Assembly: GCA_038243605.1 (NCBI GenBank)
Contig: JBBSQX010000003.1
Coordinates: 124,001-188,000 of the forward strand
Source of the DNA: Terrimesophilobacter sp038243605
GTDB lineage: Bacteria; Actinomycetota; Actinomycetes; Actinomycetales; Microbacteriaceae
Length of the DNA: 64,000 bases
Direction of reading: 5' to 3'
Of the stretch, positions 7,111 through 15,797 are shown one piece after another (position 1 is the first letter of the stretch; every line of letters starts with the position of its first letter). The notes beneath the pieces are model-generated. The model did no database searches. It had not been told where the DNA came from and saw only the letters and a list, made by a program, of their open reading frames with translations. The translations under genes were made by a program, and so were the position numbers.

Positions 7111-10053
7111 GTGACAACTTCGCAGGGAAGAATCCCGCTTCCTCGTGCACCGCAAGCGCCTCAGGCTCACCCGTTTCCGGTGCTCGCATTCGTTGCACCG
7201 ATCATTGCGGCGGCAATGATGTGGGCGTTCACTCGTTCTCCCTTCGTGTTGGTGTTTGCCGTCCTTGGCCCGGTAGTCGCACTCGCGACGATGGGAGATT
7301 CTCGGCGAAGGGCCCGGGCAGACCTGCGCCAGCAGGGGGTGACGTTCGATCGAGACTTCGCGATTGCTTTGCGAGACATTGAGGAAGCGCACCAACTCGA
7401 GCGTGCCGAGCTAAAAAGCGCGGCACCGTGCTCAGCTGCGCTCATCGTCTCGGCTGTGCGGGATTCAGAACGATGGCGTGGTGTCGCGGGGGAGCAGCTC
7501 ATCGTTCGACTGGGAGTTGGCCGAATTACTAGTCGTGTGGTTCTCGATGAAGACGCCGCAGCAGTGCGTGACTCGCGTACTCCTCACAGCGGCAAGCGCC
7601 GGGTCAAGAAGGAGCCGTTGCGGTCTCTCGATGAGCTTCGAGAGCGTGCCGGTTCACTGGATAATGCTCCCGTTGTTGTCGATGCTCGGTTGGGAATCGG
7701 ACTGTACGGGGCACGAGCCGAGGTCACCGCGGTGGCAACCTCCATCGCGGTGCAGCTTGCCTCAATGCTGTCGCCCATGGATGTTGATCTTGCGGAGGCG
7801 ATTGATGTTGCTGAAGTATTTCAGTGGACGAAGGGTCTGCCGCACTCCAGTTCTGGTTCGCGCGCTGACCATTCACTGCAGGGTAATTTCGGTGAGCCAG
7901 GCGGAATGACACAACTCATCATTCGCCCTCGCTCCGGTGGCACGCCAGTGATTCTCTGTGTGGCGGACGACGAACAGTCTCTCCCGCGCGATTGCCGGGT
8001 CGTGATCACTGTTGTTGGATCGCGAGCACGCCTTGTGCGGCATCCAGAAAATCACTTCCCGGAGCCGTTTGTGCCCGACTACGTTTCTCATCGACAAGCG
8101 ACTCGTTTTGCCGAAACGCTTCAGCACGCCGCTCGTTTATCGTTTGCTCACATGGGCCACGCGCTACCCGACCGAGTTACTTTGCGTGAGTTGATGGGAA
8201 AAGGGGCGACAGCGGGTGAATCGCCCGCTCGCGATACGAGCATCATGCAGCGGTTGAACCGTGATTCACTCGCGGCAACTATCGGTATCGGGGCAGCCGG
8301 TCCGATCTCTATCGATCTCGTGTTAGAGGGCCCGCACGCCGTTGTTGGCGGCACCACAGGCAGTGGCAAGAGCGAGGTGCTCGTGACGTGGGTGCTTGCG
8401 CTTGCTGCCGCATACTGCCCGGCCGACGTAAATTTTCTCCTCGTCGACTTCAAGGGTGGGGCCGCCTTCGCGCCTGTCCAGGGGTTGCCGCACACAGTGG
8501 GTGTTCTGACTGACCTCGACCCAGCGGGTGCACGGCGCGCGATCCTCAGCCTGCAGGCCGAACTGCGACGTCGAGAGCAGATTCTCGCCGATGCGGAGGT
8601 ACGCTCTATTGCCGAACTGCCTCTCGAGGTGGAACTGCCGAGGCTGCTGATTGTTGTCGACGAGTTCGCCGCGATGGCCTCAAGTTTTACCGAGATGCAT
8701 GATCTCTTTGCTGATCTCGCGGCGCGCGGGCGATCTCTCGGCATCCACCTCATCCTTTGCACCCAACGTCCTGCCGGTTCGATACGAGACGCGATTCTCG
8801 CAAACTGCGCACTTCGGGTGTCGCTGAGAGTCAACAATTCTGCCGATAGCGTTGCGGTGCTCGGCACATCAGATGCGGCTCGCGTGCCCAAGCATTTGCC
8901 GGGGCGCGGCTTTCTCCTTCGGGGCGGATCAGAGGTGGAGCCGGTGCAGTGGGCTGTGACAGGAGAGGCTGACGCAGCAGAGATAACAGCGTTTTCTTTA
9001 GGGAAGAGCACACCAATTCGACGCCCATGGCTTGACCCACTGCCCGACATCCTCGACAGCACCGCGGTTCCGGCAGTGCCGCGCCCTGGTATCGCCTTCG
9101 GACTCGTTGACGTTCCTGAGAAGCAGCAGCAGACGCCCGCAGTTTACGATCCGGAGCATGGGGGCAATCTCTTTGTCATTGGTTGTCACCGCAGTGGAAA
9201 GTCAACGACACTGGCAACTTTCGCAAAGCTGACACGTAACGTCATCATCGTTCCATCGGATGTCGAAGGTGCATGGGATGCCGTAACTGACGTGCTCACA
9301 GCAGTGCGTGCAGGAGCGAAACCTTGCTTCATGATGCTGGATGATCTCGACCTGCTCGTGGGAAAGTTCAGCCCCGAGCATGAATCCGCGTTTATCGAAC
9401 GACTGATGGCGCTCGCACGGGAGGGGCCACAAACGGGAACGACCATGGTCGTGACGGCGAGTGCAATGAGGGGGCGGGTACAAACTGTCGCTTCACTGTG
9501 TGCGTCGACTCTTGTACTTCGAATGCGTGATCGTCAGGACCACGTGCTTGTCGGGGGAGAGTCCTCAGATTTCTCCGCCCAACTACCTCCAGGCGGAGGC
9601 TTCTGGAATGGGCAGCGAACTCAGGTCTGTTTCTCTGAACCGCTGCCATCGAGGGTTGTTGCGCTGGCATTGCCGCTGGAACTGGCCTCAGGCGGCACCA
9701 TTGGTGTGGTCTCTGCGCGGCCCGCCACCATTCGCAGCAGGCTAGAAAAGCTTGGTCAGATCATCACGCTTGACGCGTGGAGAACCCGCCAAGGTGAGGA
9801 TCACCCCTTAGGGGTAGATCGTGGTTCAGAACCGATAGTCATTGTGGGTGACCCCGACGCATGGTTATCATCGCCAACAATTCTCGGGGCTCTGCGCGCG
9901 CGCTCTGCCATCGTTTTTCACGACTGCTCTCCGACGGAGTTTCGCTCGCTCGCGCGAATCCGTGAGCTTCCTCCTCCGCTTAACTCACCACACGACACGG
10001 TTGTGGTGTTGCAACCAGACGGCCAGCTGCACAGAGCGACGCTCGAAAAGTAA
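7111..10053 (+). CDS. EccC/EssC-like FtsK/SpoIIIE membrane ATPase
   Basis: 980 residues from a GTG start; no ATG, GTG or TTG lies between this codon and the in-frame stop at 7048, and no clear Shine-Dalgarno is present. Two membrane helices sit near residues 23-62. The first FtsK ATPase domain has Walker A GGTTGSGKS (about 413-421), LLVDFKGGAAF, Walker B LLIVVDEFAAM (Asp-Glu about 517-518) and the CTQRPAGSIRDAIL and LPGRGFL motifs. The second domain has Walker A GCHRSGKST (about 691-699) and an MMLDDLDLL Walker B. A weaker third region (about 870-975) lacks a P-loop. This architecture is that of type VII secretion motors rather than of chromosome-segregating FtsK, which has a winged-helix gamma domain. 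Preceded by a 96-bp gap but otherwise in the FHA/transglutaminase operon. Substrates (for example WXG100 proteins) are not in the window. Confidence 0.9.
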   Translation: MTTSQGRIPLPRAPQAPQAHPFPVLAFVAPIIAAAMMWAFTRSPFVLVFAVLGPVVALATMGDSRRRARADLRQQGVTFDRDFAIALRDIEEAHQLERAELKSAAPCSAALIVSAVRDSERWRGVAGEQLIVRLGVGRITSRVVLDEDAAAVRDSRTPHSGKRRVKKEPLRSLDELRERAGSLDNAPVVVDARLGIGLYGARAEVTAVATSIAVQLASMLSPMDVDLAEAIDVAEVFQWTKGLPHSSSGSRADHSLQGNFGEPGGMTQLIIRPRSGGTPVILCVADDEQSLPRDCRVVITVVGSRARLVRHPENHFPEPFVPDYVSHRQATRFAETLQHAARLSFAHMGHALPDRVTLRELMGKGATAGESPARDTSIMQRLNRDSLAATIGIGAAGPISIDLVLEGPHAVVGGTTGSGKSEVLVTWVLALAAAYCPADVNFLLVDFKGGAAFAPVQGLPHTVGVLTDLDPAGARRAILSLQAELRRREQILADAEVRSIAELPLEVELPRLLIVVDEFAAMASSFTEMHDLFADLAARGRSLGIHLILCTQRPAGSIRDAILANCALRVSLRVNNSADSVAVLGTSDAARVPKHLPGRGFLLRGGSEVEPVQWAVTGEADAAEITAFSLGKSTPIRRPWLDPLPDILDSTAVPAVPRPGIAFGLVDVPEKQQQTPAVYDPEHGGNLFVIGCHRSGKSTTLATFAKLTRNVIIVPSDVEGAWDAVTDVLTAVRAGAKPCFMMLDDLDLLVGKFSPEHESAFIERLMALAREGPQTGTTMVVTASAMRGRVQTVASLCASTLVLRMRDRQDHVLVGGESSDFSAQLPPGGGFWNGQRTQVCFSEPLPSRVVALALPLELASGGTIGVVSARPATIRSRLEKLGQIITLDAWRTRQGEDHPLGVDRGSEPIVIVGDPDAWLSSPTILGALRARSAIVFHDCSPTEFRSLARIRELPPPLNSPHDTVVVLQPDGQLHRATLEK

Positions 10054-10055
10054 GT

Positions 10056-11138
10056 TCACTGCGTCTGCTTGGCCCTTCTGGCTGTGGCAAGACAACTACT
10101 TTGCGGCTCGTTGCGGGGCTTGAAGATCCGACAGAGGGCTCCATCCTCATCGGCGGCAAAGACGTGACGCACCTCAAGCCGTTTCAACGGCAAGTAAACA
10201 CGGTGTTTCAGAGCTACGCGCTTTTTCCGCACATGACGGTGTTAGAAAACGTCGCGTTTGGGTTGCGTCGCCGCAAAATGGCGGACCCGATAGGTAAGGC
10301 GCACGAAGCGCTTCAGCTTGTTGAGCTTGACCACCTGGCTTCTCGTAAACCTCAGCAACTTTCTGGCGGCCAACAGCAGCGTGTTGCTCTTGCTCGCGCT
10401 GTCGTCAACCGCCCAGCGCTACTGCTGCTGGATGAGCCGCTAGGCGCGCTCGATCTGAAACTCCGCAGACAAATGCAGATCGAGTTGAAGTCCATCCAAG
10501 AAGAGGTGGGCCTCACGTTCGTTCACGTGACTCACGATCAAGAAGAGGCCATGACAATGGCTGACACCGTGGCAGTGATGAACAAGGGCCAAATTGAACA
10601 GCTCGGCGCGCCAGAAGAGCTCTATGAGCTTCCTCGCACCGCCTTCGTTGCCAACTTTCTCGGGCAATCAAATCTGTTCACCGGAAATGTCTCGGGAACA
10701 ACGAGTAATTCCATCACCGTTGATGTCGAGGGCACGAAGATCACTGTTCCCACCAATCGTGCTCAGCGGCACACTGGCGAGGTCACGGTGGGGGTTCGAC
10801 CGGAGAAGCTGCATCTGCTTAAAGATGCCCCAAAGATCACGGCGGGGACCAACACGCTTGGGCCCGGACGGATCATCGACGTCTCCTTCAGCGGTGTCAG
10901 CACGCAATACATGATTGCGATTCCTGGAATGGGAACCGTGTCGGTCTTTCAGCAGAATATGACGTTCGGGCCGCTCGCTGGTGAAGGCGCAGAGGTTTGG
11001 GTCAGTTGGGCTGTTGAGCACGGTTTCGGGCTCGAAGATGAGCCGTCACCGACCCCGAGGTTCCCGGCAGATACCGACACGGCAACGATCGCAGTGCAAA
11101 AGAAGCGCGCGCTCCTCACGGAGCTTGAGGAGGCTTAG
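10056..11138 (+). CDS. potA: Spermidine/putrescine-type ABC transporter ATPase, 5'-truncated
   Basis: Homology begins abruptly at about 10056 with SLRLLGPSGCGKTTTLRL, which is the Walker A region. The roughly 35-45 residues that normally come before it are missing. The frame has no ATG, GTG or TTG between the stop at 9981 and a TTG at 10101, which lies after the P-loop. The rest is intact: Q-loop VFQSYALFPHM, signature LSGGQQQRVALARA, Walker B LLLLDEPLGALD, H-loop VTHDQEEAM, and a C-terminal TOBE domain (VGVRPEKLHL). Downstream permease genes follow at 2 nt and are intact. Either a real deletion has joined it to the FtsK gene end or the assembly is collapsed here. As written, it may not make an active ATPase. 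Confidence 0.85.
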   Translation, partial: SLRLLGPSGCGKTTTLRLVAGLEDPTEGSILIGGKDVTHLKPFQRQVNTVFQSYALFPHMTVLENVAFGLRRRKMADPIGKAHEALQLVELDHLASRKPQQLSGGQQQRVALARAVVNRPALLLLDEPLGALDLKLRRQMQIELKSIQEEVGLTFVHVTHDQEEAMTMADTVAVMNKGQIEQLGAPEELYELPRTAFVANFLGQSNLFTGNVSGTTSNSITVDVEGTKITVPTNRAQRHTGEVTVGVRPEKLHLLKDAPKITAGTNTLGPGRIIDVSFSGVSTQYMIAIPGMGTVSVFQQNMTFGPLAGEGAEVWVSWAVEHGFGLEDEPSPTPRFPADTDTATIAVQKKRALLTELEEA

Positions 11139-11140
11139 GC

Positions 11141-12052
11141 ATGGCCTTCAGCGCATTCGCGACAGGGACCGCACAGGAGCAGGCGCCACGGCGCAAGAGC
11201 AAGATTGCTCTGCTCTTGCTTCTGCCCGGCATCCTCTATTTGATGCTGTTCTTCTTAGTGCCGCTCGTTTCTCTCGTCATTACATCGTTCCAGGAGCCAA
11301 TCCCTTTCGGCGACTTCGGTGAATTCCAGACAGCATTTAAGTGGGAGAACTACGTCGAGGTGGTTGATACCTACGGTGCGCACATCCTTCGGTCCTTCGG
11401 TTACGCAATTTTGGCTACCATTTTCGCTCTGCTCTTCAGCTACCCGCTGGCGTACTTCATCGGTGTGAAGGCGCGACGTTGGCCGCTCCTTCAGAACCTG
11501 ATGCTCGTCTTGGTGATTGCGCCATTCTTCATTAGCTTTCTTCTTCGCACGCTTGCATGGAAGTCGATCCTGTCTGATGAGTCGTTCGTGATCACGAGTC
11601 TCAAGGCGTTGTCCCTCATGGCGCCGGATGCGCACTTCACTGGAACGGGCGCTGCGGTCGTCTTCGGCTTGACCTACAACTTCATTCCGTTTATGACGCT
11701 GCCACTGTATTCGGCGCTTGAGCGACTAGATACGCGACTTCTCGAAGCGGGCAGTGACTTGTATTCGACTCCCGCCACGACATTCTTCAAAGTCACTGTT
11801 CCACTGTCGATGACGGGAATTGTCTCTGGAGTGCTTCTCACTTTTATCCCCGCCGCTGGAGATTACATCAACGCGAGCCGTGACTTTTTGGGCGGCACAG
11901 GTACGGCCATGATCGGAAACGTGATCGAAAGCAACTTCTTAGTCACGTTGAACTACCCAGTTGCCGCTGCGCTTTCGATCATTTTGATGGCCGTGATCCT
12001 TGTGATGGTCACTGTCTACGTCAAACGGAGTGGAACGGAGGACCTGCTGTGA
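11141..12052 (+). CDS. potB: Spermidine/putrescine-type ABC transporter permease (PotB-like)
   Basis: 303 residues, about six membrane helices. The N-terminal cytoplasmic segment is basic (PRRKSKIALLLLLPGILYL). The EAA loop that contacts the ATPase reads EAGSDLYSTPATTFFKVTVP, about residues 200-220. It belongs to the BPD_transp_1 family, and the long first periplasmic loop is typical of PotB. It starts 2 nt after the ATPase gene and overlaps the second permease by 4 nt. Imports a cationic or amino-group-bearing small molecule together with PotA, PotC and the PotD-like proteins downstream. Substrate identity cannot be read from the sequence. Confidence 0.92.
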   Translation: MAFSAFATGTAQEQAPRRKSKIALLLLLPGILYLMLFFLVPLVSLVITSFQEPIPFGDFGEFQTAFKWENYVEVVDTYGAHILRSFGYAILATIFALLFSYPLAYFIGVKARRWPLLQNLMLVLVIAPFFISFLLRTLAWKSILSDESFVITSLKALSLMAPDAHFTGTGAAVVFGLTYNFIPFMTLPLYSALERLDTRLLEAGSDLYSTPATTFFKVTVPLSMTGIVSGVLLTFIPAAGDYINASRDFLGGTGTAMIGNVIESNFLVTLNYPVAAALSIILMAVILVMVTVYVKRSGTEDLL

Positions 12053-12918
12053 CACTTCAGGAAGGCCGCGCAATTTCGAAGGCAATTACCGCGCCAAAAC
12101 CACCCCGTCGCAAAGCTTCCCGGATCGGCTTCGGGGACTGGATCTTGCCCATCTACGCGCTCATTGCTTTCGTGTTCCTGCTCATCCCGATCGCTTACAC
12201 TTTCGTCTTTTCGTTCAACAACTCGGTGAAGTCGAACATTGTGTGGCGCGAGTTCACTTTCGATAAGTGGCTCAATGTCTGTGATCAAATCGACGTGTGT
12301 GTTGCCTTCGGTAACAGCCTCGTCATCGGCGTCACCGCGACGATTGCGGCGACCGTTCTCGGCACGATGATCGCCATCGCGCTCGTGCGGTACCGGTTCA
12401 AGTTCCGCGCGGGCATCAGCCTTCTCTTGTTCCTTCCTATGGCTACACCTGAGGTAGTTCTTGGAGCGGGTCTCGCCGCTGAGTTTCTCAGTGCGGGCGT
12501 ACAAAAGGGGATGGCGACGGTCATCATCGCCCACACGATGTTCTGTGTGAGCTTCGTTGTCGTCACGGTCAAGGCTCGTGTATCAACTCTTGACCCTGCA
12601 CTCGAAGAGGCTGGTCGTGACCTTTATGGGTCTCCTGCGCAGGTGTTCTGGAGGATTACCTTCCCGCTGCTGTTGCCAGGCATCATCGCCGCCGCGCTGC
12701 TGTCGTTCGCCCTGAGTTTTGATGACTTCATCATCACGAACTTCAACGCAGGCACGCTGAGTACGTTCCCGAAGTACATCTATATTTCTGCTGCACGAGG
12801 AATTCCGGCAGAGGCAAACGTCATTGCGTCCGCGGTCTTCATCTTGGCTATCGTTCTCGTGCTGACGGCTCAGATTTCGTCAGCAATGAGGCGAAAGAGA
12901 CTAGCAAAGGTGAACTAA
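12049..12918 (+). CDS. potC: Spermidine/putrescine-type ABC transporter permease (PotC-like)
   Basis: 289 residues from a GTG start that overlaps the PotB stop (GTGA). Six membrane helices begin at DWILPIYALIAFVFLLIPIA. The EAA motif is EEAGRDLYGSPAQVFWRITF and is followed by the PotC-characteristic SFDDFIITNFNAG. The protein pairs with the preceding permease to form the transmembrane channel. An aminotransferase gene begins 22 nt downstream in the same direction, suggesting that the imported compound is transaminated in the cytoplasm (inference). Confidence 0.92.
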   Translation: MTLQEGRAISKAITAPKPPRRKASRIGFGDWILPIYALIAFVFLLIPIAYTFVFSFNNSVKSNIVWREFTFDKWLNVCDQIDVCVAFGNSLVIGVTATIAATVLGTMIAIALVRYRFKFRAGISLLLFLPMATPEVVLGAGLAAEFLSAGVQKGMATVIIAHTMFCVSFVVVTVKARVSTLDPALEEAGRDLYGSPAQVFWRITFPLLLPGIIAAALLSFALSFDDFIITNFNAGTLSTFPKYIYISAARGIPAEANVIASAVFILAIVLVLTAQISSAMRRKRLAKVN

Positions 12919-12940
12919 TGCTCCAGAGCGACCAGCACTG

Positions 12941-14299
12941 ATGCACCGCTACGAGGATCGCAACAAACTAGCGAGTCTGTGGCGCGACGAGGTGGAGGTC
13001 TTTCGCAAGGCCAGGCCGGAATCGGAACGGCTTTGGCGATCCGCAACGCCGCACCTTCCTGACGGCGTGCCGATGCTGTGGATGGCGAAATGGCCGGGTC
13101 CATGGCCTGTCTATGTGAAGGCTGCTCGCGGCGCCCATTTCACTGACGTGGATGGCATCGATCACGTGGACTTGTGTCTCGGTGACACCGGAGCAATGTG
13201 CGGCCATGCGCCGCCTGCGGCAGTGACGGCAATCTCTGCGCAGCTTGCCAAGGGATCAACGTTCATGCTGCCCACTGAAGACGCGGCGGTGGCGGCCCAG
13301 TTGCTCTCTGAGCGGTTTTTGGTACCGAGTTGGCAGTTCACCTTGTCAGCAACGGATGCTAACCGCAGTCTTCTCCGTTATGCGCGGCAGGTGACGGGGC
13401 GGCAAAAGATCCTCGTGCACGATTACTGCTATCACGGCTCAGTTGATGAAGCGTTCGCGACCCTCGACGAGTCGGGAAACGTGGTGGAGCGACGCGGCAA
13501 CATCGGCGCACCAGTTCCGCCGTCCGAGACCACTGTTGTGGTTCCGTTCAACGATATTGGCGCGCTGGAGGGGGCGCTCAAGCGCGGTGACATTGCGGCG
13601 ATGCTGATGGAACCTGCCCTCACCAACATCGGCATCGTACTTCCTGTCGACGGGTATCACGATGCGGTGCGCGAACTGTGCACCCGCTACGGCGTCATTC
13701 TCATCATCGATGAGACGCACACGTTCAGTGCGGGGCCAGGTGGCATGATCGCGAAGTTTGGGCTCACTCCCGACGCTGTCGTCGTCGGAAAAAGCATCGG
13801 TGGCGGGATCCCTGCTGCGGCTTTTGGAATGTCCGACGAGCTCGCGACGCGTGTACGCGCAAGTCTGGACCTTGAGGACATCGATGTTGGCGGTGTGGGG
13901 GGAACTCTTGCGGGGAACGCCGTGTCGCTCGTTGGTATTCGAGCAACACTCTCGGAGGTGTTGACGACCGATGCGTTCGACGGCATGATCGCGCGCGCTT
14001 CAGAGTGGACGGTTGGCGTGCAAGGCGTGTTGGATGAGTTTGATGTGCCATGGCAAGTCACGCAGCTTGGCGCGCGCTCCGAGTACAGCTTTCGGGCGTC
14101 AGCCCCGCATGATGGCGCTCAGGCTGCGGCTGCTGACGATTTTGAACTGCAACAGTATCTGCACCTGCACGCGCTCAACCGGGGCATCCTTATCACCCCC
14201 TTTCACAATATGGCCCTCATGTGTCCAGAGACGACTGCCGCAGATGTCGAACGTCACACTCTGGCGTTCCGGGAGGCTGTGCACGGCCTCTTTGCGTGA
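12941..14299 (+). CDS. Class-III PLP-dependent aminotransferase (glutamate-1-semialdehyde aminomutase-like)
   Basis: 452 residues. Family marks: LGDTGAMCGHAPPAAVTAI near residue 85, the HDYCYHGSVDEAF segment, the cofactor-binding Asp in LIIDETHTF (about residue 256), and the Schiff-base lysine in VVGKSIGGGIPAAAFG (about 282). The long N-terminal extension and the GSA-like core set it apart from gabT at 19701-21095. It is co-directed with the ABC transporter genes and followed by a terminator-like hairpin, so it probably uses the transported amine. A dedicated haem-synthesis HemL is less likely, because no tetrapyrrole genes are nearby. An ATG at 12917 gives only a seven-codon peptide, so 12941 is the start. 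Confidence 0.85.
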   Translation: MHRYEDRNKLASLWRDEVEVFRKARPESERLWRSATPHLPDGVPMLWMAKWPGPWPVYVKAARGAHFTDVDGIDHVDLCLGDTGAMCGHAPPAAVTAISAQLAKGSTFMLPTEDAAVAAQLLSERFLVPSWQFTLSATDANRSLLRYARQVTGRQKILVHDYCYHGSVDEAFATLDESGNVVERRGNIGAPVPPSETTVVVPFNDIGALEGALKRGDIAAMLMEPALTNIGIVLPVDGYHDAVRELCTRYGVILIIDETHTFSAGPGGMIAKFGLTPDAVVVGKSIGGGIPAAAFGMSDELATRVRASLDLEDIDVGGVGGTLAGNAVSLVGIRATLSEVLTTDAFDGMIARASEWTVGVQGVLDEFDVPWQVTQLGARSEYSFRASAPHDGAQAAAADDFELQQYLHLHALNRGILITPFHNMALMCPETTAADVERHTLAFREAVHGLFA

Positions 14300-14309
14300 C
14301 CTCGCGTAG

Positions 14310-14332
14310 ATAGTTTTCGACAACTATTTTTT
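14310..14332 (+). terminator. Intrinsic terminator-like hairpin
   Basis: ATAGTT and AACTAT form a six-base stem around TTCGAC, followed directly by a run of five T. It lies 11 nt after the aminotransferase stop and would close the potABC-aminotransferase transcript. The stem is AT-rich, so its strength is uncertain. Confidence 0.5.
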
Positions 14333-14470
14333 GCGACCCCCACGCCAGAACTTGGGCCAATGCTCAGGGTGTGGAACTATCTCTTTGGGGCAATTCAAAG
14401 GGTGGGTGCTCCGCGTCAAACAGCGTCGCGTTGTTTGGCATTGTGATGTTTTACGGGGGAGCCGCGCACC

Positions 14471-15661
14471 ATGAAGTTTGAATCATCGTCTTCGTTCGAT
14501 ACGTTGTCGTCAAGTCTCAGCCGTCGTGGAGTTCTGAAGGGCGCAGGTGTGGGGGCATCCGCGCTTCTACTTGCCGCGTGTTCGAGCACGGGAGACACCA
14601 AACCAACTCCCGCGAAGGACCTGTCAGAGAAGCAAAAGTCTTTGCGTTTCGACAGCAGGGACACCTACCGCAACACGACAGGTGAAGACTTTCCGCTGCT
14701 GGAACAGTTCACTTCGGCCTCCGGTATTGCGGTCACCTATTCGAACGCTGTGAGCGACGACAACGTCTACTACAGCAAAGTCAAGGGCCAGTTGAAGATG
14801 GGCAATGACATTGGCGCGGATGCTTCTGTGTTGAGCGGATGGATGGCGGCCCGCTGGATCAGGCTTGGTTACGTTCAGCCTTTCGACCTTGATTCGATTC
14901 CGAACCAGGCGAATATTCGGTCACGATTCCAGAGATCCGCCAACGACCCCGATCGCGCACTTTCTTTGCCATGGCGGAGCGGTTTTACTGGGATCGCGTG
15001 GAACAAAGCGGCATTGCCCGATGGGCTGACGTCGGTGTCTGAACTCTGGAATCCGTCACTGGCAGGAAAAGTGGGAGTGATGTCGTCCATGCGCGACACA
15101 CTGGGCCTCATCATGCTCGATAACGGTGTCGATATCGAGAGTTCTGATTGGGGAGATGCGGAGTTCACGGCAGCCGTTGAAATACTTCGCACCCAGGTAA
15201 AGAGTAGTCAGTTGCTCAGCATCAAGGGCAACAAGTACAAAGAAGACTTGAAGAGCGGAGCCACGATCGCCACGATCGCACGCGCAGGTGACATCATGCA
15301 GATCAACGCTGAGGCCGGAGATCAATGGGGCTTCGCTATTCCTGCCAAGGGTGGCGTGCTGTGGAGCGATGTTGTGGTGATGCCTACTGGTTCCACTCAT
15401 CGCAGCAACGCTGAAGCTTTCATCGATTTCTATTACGACCCCGCGAATGCAGTGCAGGTTGCTGCTGCAACCAACTTCGTTTCTCCCGTTGATATTCGTC
15501 AGCTTGAGATTGATGTTCTTGATGAGTCGGTTGCCAGCAACCGGATGGTTTTTCCCAGTCCGGTGACGTTTGAGACGGCACGGACTTTTCGTACTTTGAC
15601 TCAAAGTGAAGAGCAGCGTTACGGCTCTCAGTACCAAACCGTGCTTTTGGCTTCTTCCTAA
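14471..15661 (+). CDS. potD: PotD-like solute-binding lipoprotein, copy 1
   Basis: 396 residues. The N-terminus combines a twin-arginine motif (LSRRGVLKG) with a lipobox (LLLAAC), so export through Tat and lipid anchoring are expected. The mature part has the PotD/extracellular solute-binding fold: SLRFDSRDTYRN, TYSNAVSDDNVYY, SLPWRSGFTGIAWNK, LAGKVGVMSSMRDTLGLIMLD and VVMPTGSTHRSNAEAFIDFYYD. GGGGGAG about 9 nt ahead of the ATG supports the start. It is a close tandem relative of the next gene and lies downstream of a terminator, so it is probably transcribed apart from potABC. Binds the substrate outside the membrane for that transporter. Confidence 0.9.
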   Translation: MKFESSSSFDTLSSSLSRRGVLKGAGVGASALLLAACSSTGDTKPTPAKDLSEKQKSLRFDSRDTYRNTTGEDFPLLEQFTSASGIAVTYSNAVSDDNVYYSKVKGQLKMGNDIGADASVLSGWMAARWIRLGYVQPFDLDSIPNQANIRSRFQRSANDPDRALSLPWRSGFTGIAWNKAALPDGLTSVSELWNPSLAGKVGVMSSMRDTLGLIMLDNGVDIESSDWGDAEFTAAVEILRTQVKSSQLLSIKGNKYKEDLKSGATIATIARAGDIMQINAEAGDQWGFAIPAKGGVLWSDVVVMPTGSTHRSNAEAFIDFYYDPANAVQVAAATNFVSPVDIRQLEIDVLDESVASNRMVFPSPVTFETARTFRTLTQSEEQRYGSQYQTVLLASS

Positions 15662-15797
15662 AGTTAGCCCAGCCTGAATGCCCCCGGACTGGGGTGCCGA
15701 TGTACCCCGTTTTGGAGGAGAGCCGCCAGCTGAGCGTGTGACAGTATCGAAAAAGGGATGAAAACGCCTTTCACTACAACGCTGTGAAGGAACGCAC

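Noticed and set aside
8148..9062. 304-codon minus-strand reading frame inside the FtsK-like gene
   Set aside because: Ser/Arg/Thr-rich composition with no family motif, lying fully antisense to a gene with clear Walker motifs; a GC-codon-bias shadow.
14352..14380. TTGGGC-17-AACTAT as a promoter for the first PotD-like gene
   Set aside because: Both boxes match the consensus at only about half of positions; not better than chance.
15691..15712. GGGGT...ACCCC hairpin with GTTTT after the first PotD-like gene
   Set aside because: Five-base stem with an eight-base loop and an interrupted T run; too weak to call a terminator.
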